64,000 nt of DNA from Circinella minor. Its lineage: Eukaryota; Mucoromycota; Mucoromycetes; Mucorales; Lichtheimiaceae. The notes under the pieces were generated by a model. That model worked only from the letters and a program-made list of their open reading frames with translations. It had not been told where the DNA came from and did not search any database. The translations under genes were made by a program, and so were the position numbers. The stretch is from positions 62,001 to 126,000 of the forward strand of contig JAEPRB010000100.1 of assembly GCA_016758965.1 (NCBI GenBank), written 5' to 3'. Below, piece by piece: positions 58,401 to 64,000 of this stretch (position 1 is the first letter of the stretch; every line of letters begins with the position of its first letter).

Positions 58401-60212
58401 ATATATAACATTAATGTTGCATAGATAACATGGTTTTTTTTAAAAGTTTAGCTTTACATTATGAAGTGTGATAGCCGATCTTATAACAGTTTTCGTAAAA
58501 TAATAATTTATTTATAGACATATAAAATTAAACAAAGCATAAACAACATCATTCATGCAAAATCTTAAAATTTCGTCTAAAAAGAGCTGGGTCATAAATT
58601 GGGGGGGTATAACGCTACATATAAATTAGATTAACTTTACAAAAAAAAACTTTCTTCTTTTTTTTTTTGATCACTATACGTATATTACGTGTAAAACAGA
58701 AAAATAAATAAATACCACGATAACAGTATAAAGGTAATTGGATTATAACCCAGAATTTCAATTGATAGCATTTTTAGGTGAAAATAGTTCAAGTCTTGCA
58801 TCATCCCCGCAATACAAAGATAAGTCTTTTTTTTTTGTTACATAGCTTAACAACACTTCTATGTAAGTTGTCTAAATAATTGTTCGATTATAAGGTATCA
58901 AGTGGTAACCATCATACAGAAAGAAAGAGTCGATTTCAAAACTGATATCCTTTACACCCATGACTCACTTCTAGACAGTGGCTCTGTATATATAATGACT
59001 GGTACAAAGCAGTTTTATATTTTGTAAGTATACCAGCATGAATATTATATACAGTAAACCCCCATTTTTTTTGCACACCTTTTGGCTAAAATCCCACTCT
59101 GATTTTACTATGTTTTCGACCCCACTTTTTGCTCACACCCGGTTTTTGCACTACTTTCAAGCCAAATCCCGTCCGTGCAAAAAACGGGATTCAACTGTAT
59201 GAGTCACGTCATAAATATTTATTATAGTTTACTTTGACAAGATTGAACATATAGATGAATTGGTCCACTTATCAAATTTTCGATATATAAGTACATTATA
59301 TAATTCAAAACACTTATTTAAATAGACAAGTGTCATTATTAGGTACATCAACGAAAAGAAATGATATCGATAAGTATATCAAACTTGTGCTGGCAACTTT
59401 TATAAGTGGTCTTTTTCTATCAGGTCATTGTATTATAATACAAATACTGCAGCTTATTTTCAATGAATTGTTTGAATTATCTCTCTTTTTTTTCTCCCCT
59501 CGGTAAATGAAAGTTTATTTTTATTAATCACCACTTTATTATGTAAAATTACAATTTGATACAACCCCCCAAAAAAGCCTTTACCAGCGATTATCTTTTA
59601 AGATATGATACGTAATACAATAAAAGAAAAATCAAATGAAAAGATAATTATTTATTAGGCGGGTCGATACGTATATATTATACATTATGCTTAACCTAGG
59701 CCATATTTTATAATGCTACACACACATATATATATATATAGCTCATAATATTATTATCTAACAACTTTCAAATTTTATACAGAAAAAATAATAATCTTTG
59801 TTTTCTATTAGTCTGGATTTTAAGATTATTATCATATATCTTATTATCAAAGTTGGTTAATTATCTTGTCTTTGATCTCCACCATTTCTTAATAATAATA
59901 ATAATATCTATTTTAGTATTATATTGTAGTATATTATTAATATTATAGTGATAAAATAACTCAAATTAATTTACGTAGTGATAATTAATGGACTTTTTTT
60001 TTTATTATCTTATATATATTTTTGGTATCAAATAAGAATGAGAATATGCATGAATTGAATAAAAAAAAATAATTTATAACATTTTCCCCCCCTATAAATC
60101 AAATTATTTTTTGGTTTCACCCACCTTTTTTTTTTCTTTTAATTTTACTTCTATTTTCTAAAAGTGCTTTAACTACTTATTTCACTTTCTTTCTAGAACG
60201 ACTCAGGTTTGA
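55474..60212. other. Gene desert of about 4.7 kb
   Basis: AT-rich, stop-dense on both strands. It contains one recognisable small transposable element (59050-59199). The 56.5-57.5 kb part is slightly less AT-biased and may be old repeat material, but no family signature was found. The 3' part is the leader of the SUMO protease gene. Confidence 0.4.
59050..59199. mobile_element. Tc1/mariner-pogo-type MITE
   Basis: Non-autonomous element of about 146 bases bounded by TA dinucleotides (59050-59051 and 59198-59199), the target-site duplication of mariner-type transposons. The left end begins CAGTAAACCCCCATTTTTTT then TGCAC. The reverse complement of the right end is CAGTTGAATCCCGTTTTTTG then CAC: imperfect terminal inverted repeats of about 24 bases. 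Internal copies of CCCACTTTTTGC and CCAAATCCC-like phrases suggest subterminal repeats. There is no coding capacity. CAGT termini and the TA site fit the pogo/Fot1 branch. Confidence 0.75.
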
Positions 60213-63200
60213 ATGTCAAGCGAAAATCGTCAGGTATTATTTTACAAATTTAAAAATTAAATTTTTTAAAAAATTGAATTAGATCATTTATACATTATAA
60301 ACATATATTTAATTAGGATTTAGTATCAAGAAGCAGTCTTCGACCTACAACAACAAACGCATCACACGGAAACGGACTTCTTCGCAATCGATCGAAACGA
60401 ATTGGTGTAGCCATTGAAACACCAAGAGTAGATCACCGGACAATGGATTTACAGGTAAAAAGAAAATAATAATAATTACAACGTCATGATAAATAAAAAC
60501 AAAGAAAAAAAAATGGCTAATTGTTAAAACTATAAATGTCATTTGTATATTTTGAAAAAAAAAAAAAAAAGTATTATCAACGGCGGCATAATAATGTAAC
60601 GACTTATAAGCCAAGTAATATGCCAGGAGTAAAAAAGAAACAATGTAATTAAAGCTTCTATTATAGAACATATAAAATAGATAAGGAAATGTATTCCTTA
60701 GTATATTATATACTTATATGTCTATGTATAATTATTGTAGATACCACTTCTTCATTGTTACAACCACGAAGAACAGGAGTTATTGCTCACTCGGATCCAC
60801 TACTTAACGATGACAATGATGATATTATTACAATTGACGACAAACCGAAAAGAAAGGTAGAATTAGATAGTAGGCGGGTGGAGCTTATTTTCATCTATTT
60901 ACAATTAATTAAATTACTTACATAACTGTTCTTTTTTAGCTTATTGACAGTATGAGACTCAAAGATTCAACTAGACCCAATGTCGAACAAAAACGACAAA
61001 TACAGCGACAACAACAACAAATAGGATGCAGTTCAGGTCCAACAAAACAAAACTTAAAAAGTCCTCGTATAACTACAACTAAAAGTACTGAAACAAAACG
61101 GAAACAATCAAGGACGATTCAAGATGATTCAGATGAAGGCATCGATCCAACACCAGTAAAAAGGAAATCTTTACGAAATAGCACACAGCGTAGTAGTAAT
61201 ATAAATAACGATAATCATATCGTCACGACAATAGAGGACGATGATGATAATGATACCAGCAAAAAAAATAACAACATCCACATGGTAGATGTTGATGATA
61301 TTGTTCCAACTTCAAAAAGTGATGTATTTGATGATTTCAGTGTTTTAAAATCTCCAATACCTATACGGCATAAGAAACGACGACATATGTATGAAGGAAT
61401 TGATAATCCTAAAAGTTATTATGAAGCACAAGTAGGTCCCTCATCACCACCTTCATCTCCGTGGGGTCCTTTCACTGGGGAGAGTAGCACTAGTAGTTGT
61501 CGTCAAAGGACAATTAATATCGAGAAGAATGTAACTGTTAGTGATAATGAGGACGAAGATGAATTTTATGATAAATGGATAGCAGAAATGGGAGAAGATC
61601 AAAAACATAAAGGACGACCACTCAACAATGATAATAAAACTGATTATAATAATAACAATAAAGATGACGATATAGCAATTAGTAATTTATCATCCAATTT
61701 AATCCTACCTAGAAGACGAAAAGCAATTGTATTTCATGAAGATCCAGACGATATACCCATTAAAGAATCAGAAAATACTACTGCTCACCCCACCCCAATC
61801 ACCTATGGCAGCAATAGCAAGCCAATGGTAAAAACGACGAACCTTCAAAGTAAAGATATATTACATTCTTTGGGCAGAACTCGTCCATTGACACGAAGTA
61901 CAGCAAAAAGTTTGGATCTTCAAAAGAGTTTTAGAGATGGTCTTAGTTATGGTATGAATAGTGTACGAGGATTATTTGGTCAACCACAGCATATTACCAT
62001 TGATGACGATGATGATGATGAAGTACAAATTCAAGATAATTCATCATCTACATCCACTTTTGCTAATGGACAAGAACTGTAAATATTAACATATATGATC
62101 TTTTTGTGGTAATTAGTGTACTAATAATGAAAAATACTTTTGTTCTCTTTTTGGATTAGATTATTTCATTATCCATCCTCTGCACCTGGTGGTGTCGCTG
62201 TTATAAGAGAAGATGCCAATCGACTCATGGATGGTCAAATGTTAAACGATAGCATCATTGATTTTTATGTTAAATGGTAAGATCCTTCATATATATATAT
62301 GCACTACATAATTCATATTTATTTTTATTAATGAATGGTTGGGATTAGGTTATTAATAAATACAGATAATAATCCTTCTTCTTCATCATTATTTGGTGAT
62401 GATGACGATCGACCTATTACTGAACGAATACATATATTCAATACGTTTTTCTTTGCTCGATTAAAACAACCAACAAAGTAAGTTACTAAAAATAAAATAA
62501 AAACACAGACAATTACATAAACCCGTTTAATTTATAATGTATATTTTCTTTTATAAAGAGGAGATCCATATGAAAATGTTAAAAAATGGGCATCTAAGAT
62601 CAATTTATTTGAAAAAGATATTGTCTTTGTACCTATTCATGAAGCGTAAGTAAGAGTATATAAATATTTATTATGAATGTAGTTGCTTTTTTCTTTTAAA
62701 ATACTGATACATATTTTTGTTTTTTTAGATCTCATTGGTATTTGCTTGTTGTATGTAATTTAAAGAAATGTATACCCAAAGAAGTAAGTTTTACTTTTTG
62801 TCCTAACTTTAATTTCTTGGAATATTTTTTTTACTCTATAATTCGTTAATCCTATTTTTTTTTTCCTTCGTAAATTATTGAAATGATTATTATAGGGTGA
62901 ATGTATTGATTTATCTAATGATAAAAGTGATGATAAGTATGTATAGCTTTTCTTTTCCTTTCAAAAAAAAAGAGATCTTTTATTTTTCATATATATTAAT
63001 ATCATATTGGTTAAATAGGGCAGTTATATATTCATTGGATTCAATGGGACTTAAACGTACAAGAAGTGCCAACCGTGTGATAAAATATTTGAATTCGGCA
63101 GCTCATGATCGGTTAGGAATAGATCCAAATCAATTTATAAAACCAGTATATGTTCAAGCGAATGTAAGTTGTTACTTTTTTTTTTGTTCCTGGGGAAGAG

Positions 63201-63656
63201 GAAGATATCATATATATGCAGATAGATCAATCGTTTAATATCAAATTATATGCATATATATACTCACTTTCACTTGATATTATGTTGATGACTAATTGAT
63301 TTTCATATTATAAATACAGGTCCCATTACAACCCAATGCATATGATTGTGGTATATATGTATTACATTTTATTGAAATGTTCCTTCAACAACCAGAAAAA
63401 TTAATGTCAATATTAACTGTAAGTTTCTATATATCTATCTATCTTTTATTGTTGAAGAACATCCTGAAGTAAATAATGATGATAATAATATAGATGGGTT
63501 GTTCTAATATTAATAATCATATTTTAGGCCAAAGACCTTGATGATACTGTATGGCAATCAACCAAAATTGCAGAAAAGCGTGAATTGATTTCGGACTTGA
63601 TTACTGGATTATGTCAAACACCCCCTAGCCCTCTCCAAAACAACACGGACACGTGA
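60213..63656 (+). CDS. SUMO-specific cysteine protease, Ulp2/SENP6-7-type (C48)
   Basis: Thirteen exons: 60213-60233, 60317-60454, 60572-60644, 60741-60856, 60940-62078, 62160-62276, 62349-62477, 62559-62645, 62729-62783, 62896-62936, 63019-63163, 63320-63418, 63528-63656. All phases close to 762 residues. Residues 1-490 are disordered, rich in Asp/Asn/Lys, with basic patches (PVKRKSLRN, RHKKRRH) that could be nuclear signals and acidic runs that could include SUMO-interacting motifs. The protease domain (about 505-745) contains MLNDSIIDFYVKWLL, FNTFFFARL, DIVFVPIHEASHWYLLVVCN (His609), VIYSLDSMG (Asp646), PLQPNAYDCGIYVLHF (Gln691, Cys697). The full catalytic set is present. The spacer after KWLL is typical of the Ulp2 branch, which trims poly-SUMO chains in the nucleus. 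Confidence 0.92.
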
Positions 63657-64000
63657 TCTAATTAAACCAGAAATATATTTTCCGTCGTATCCATTGAGAA
63701 TGGGATTAATTTTCGTGGCCAGCTTTAGTAACAGATTTAATACGAATTCAAATAAAAAGTATTGGAACGATAGAAAAAATTAGAAATTGATAAAAGAATA
63801 AGGAGAGAAAGAGAAACGAATATGATCGAATGTAACGTGTGGATGGGAACCCGTCTATCAGATGTAATAGTATATAAAATAATTGCGTGTAAAAATAACA
63901 TTATATGATGTGTTCATCTGCATTTTTTTTTATATCTATTCAAATATCGAAGCTGGAAAGATGTAGAAAATTTTCTTAAGTAAGGATGGCATGAGTTTTA
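63657..64000. other. 3' flank of the SUMO protease gene
   Basis: AT-rich; no further gene begins before the window ends. Confidence 0.5.

Noticed and set aside
1..64000. tRNA, rRNA, snRNA or CRISPR features
   Set aside because: No tRNA B-box or cloverleaf, no rRNA-like block, no recognisable spliceosomal RNA core and no regularly spaced direct repeats were seen by eye; a covariance search could still find small RNAs.

Overview
The window is nuclear DNA of a fungus, most likely an early-diverging zygomycete-type fungus (Mucoromycota, perhaps Mucorales). The DNA is strongly AT-rich. Genes are broken by many short introns with GTAAGT-like donors and TTTAG/ATAG acceptors. Proteins carry long Asn, Gln and Ser runs. 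The gene content is fungal: three-RRM Rim4-like, RGS, Vip1-like, TMEM70-like and COQ9. The species cannot be named from this sequence. I rebuilt 17 protein genes exon by exon, and in each the reading frame closes from ATG to stop across every intron.

Layout. 1-6.8 kb: class II fructose-bisphosphate aldolase (+), COQ9 (+) and a PAS-like protein (-). 7.1-17.7 kb: a divergent pair, a 929-residue three-RRM protein (-) and a 22-exon, 1459-residue MMS1_N/CPSF-A family protein (+). 17.9-24.3 kb: NDUFS6 (-), a 60-residue spliced microprotein (-), a GC-richer repeat-like zone (about 20-22.4 kb) with diverged inverted copies and perfect hairpins, then NDUFAF2 (-). 24.3-31.4 kb: an A/T homopolymer block, an unrecognised membrane-anchored protein (+) and ATP synthase gamma (+). 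32-38 kb: a TPR/F-box/LRR protein (-), decayed F-box/LRR-like exons (-) and a TMEM70-like protein (+). 39-49 kb: an RGS protein (+), a cold-shock-domain protein with a 9-nt exon (+), a small coiled-coil protein (-), a Gli/Zic-type zinc-finger protein (-) and a Vip1-like RRM protein (-). 49-60 kb: two long gene-poor stretches around one short-chain dehydrogenase (-); the second holds a 146-bp mariner/pogo-type MITE. 60.2-63.7 kb: a Ulp2-type SUMO protease (+).

How the genes relate. Five genes serve mitochondrial respiration: COQ9 (ubiquinone), NDUFS6 and NDUFAF2 (complex I subunit and assembly factor), ATP gamma, and TMEM70-like (ATP synthase assembly). They are not one operon-like block, but they are dense within 33 kb. 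FBA and ATP gamma use strongly C-ending, biased codons, as expected of highly expressed genes. The rest is regulatory: RNA binding, G-protein signalling, ubiquitin and SUMO. No rRNA, tRNA or CRISPR array was found. The main unexplained material is the GC-rich inverted-repeat zone at 20-22.4 kb.
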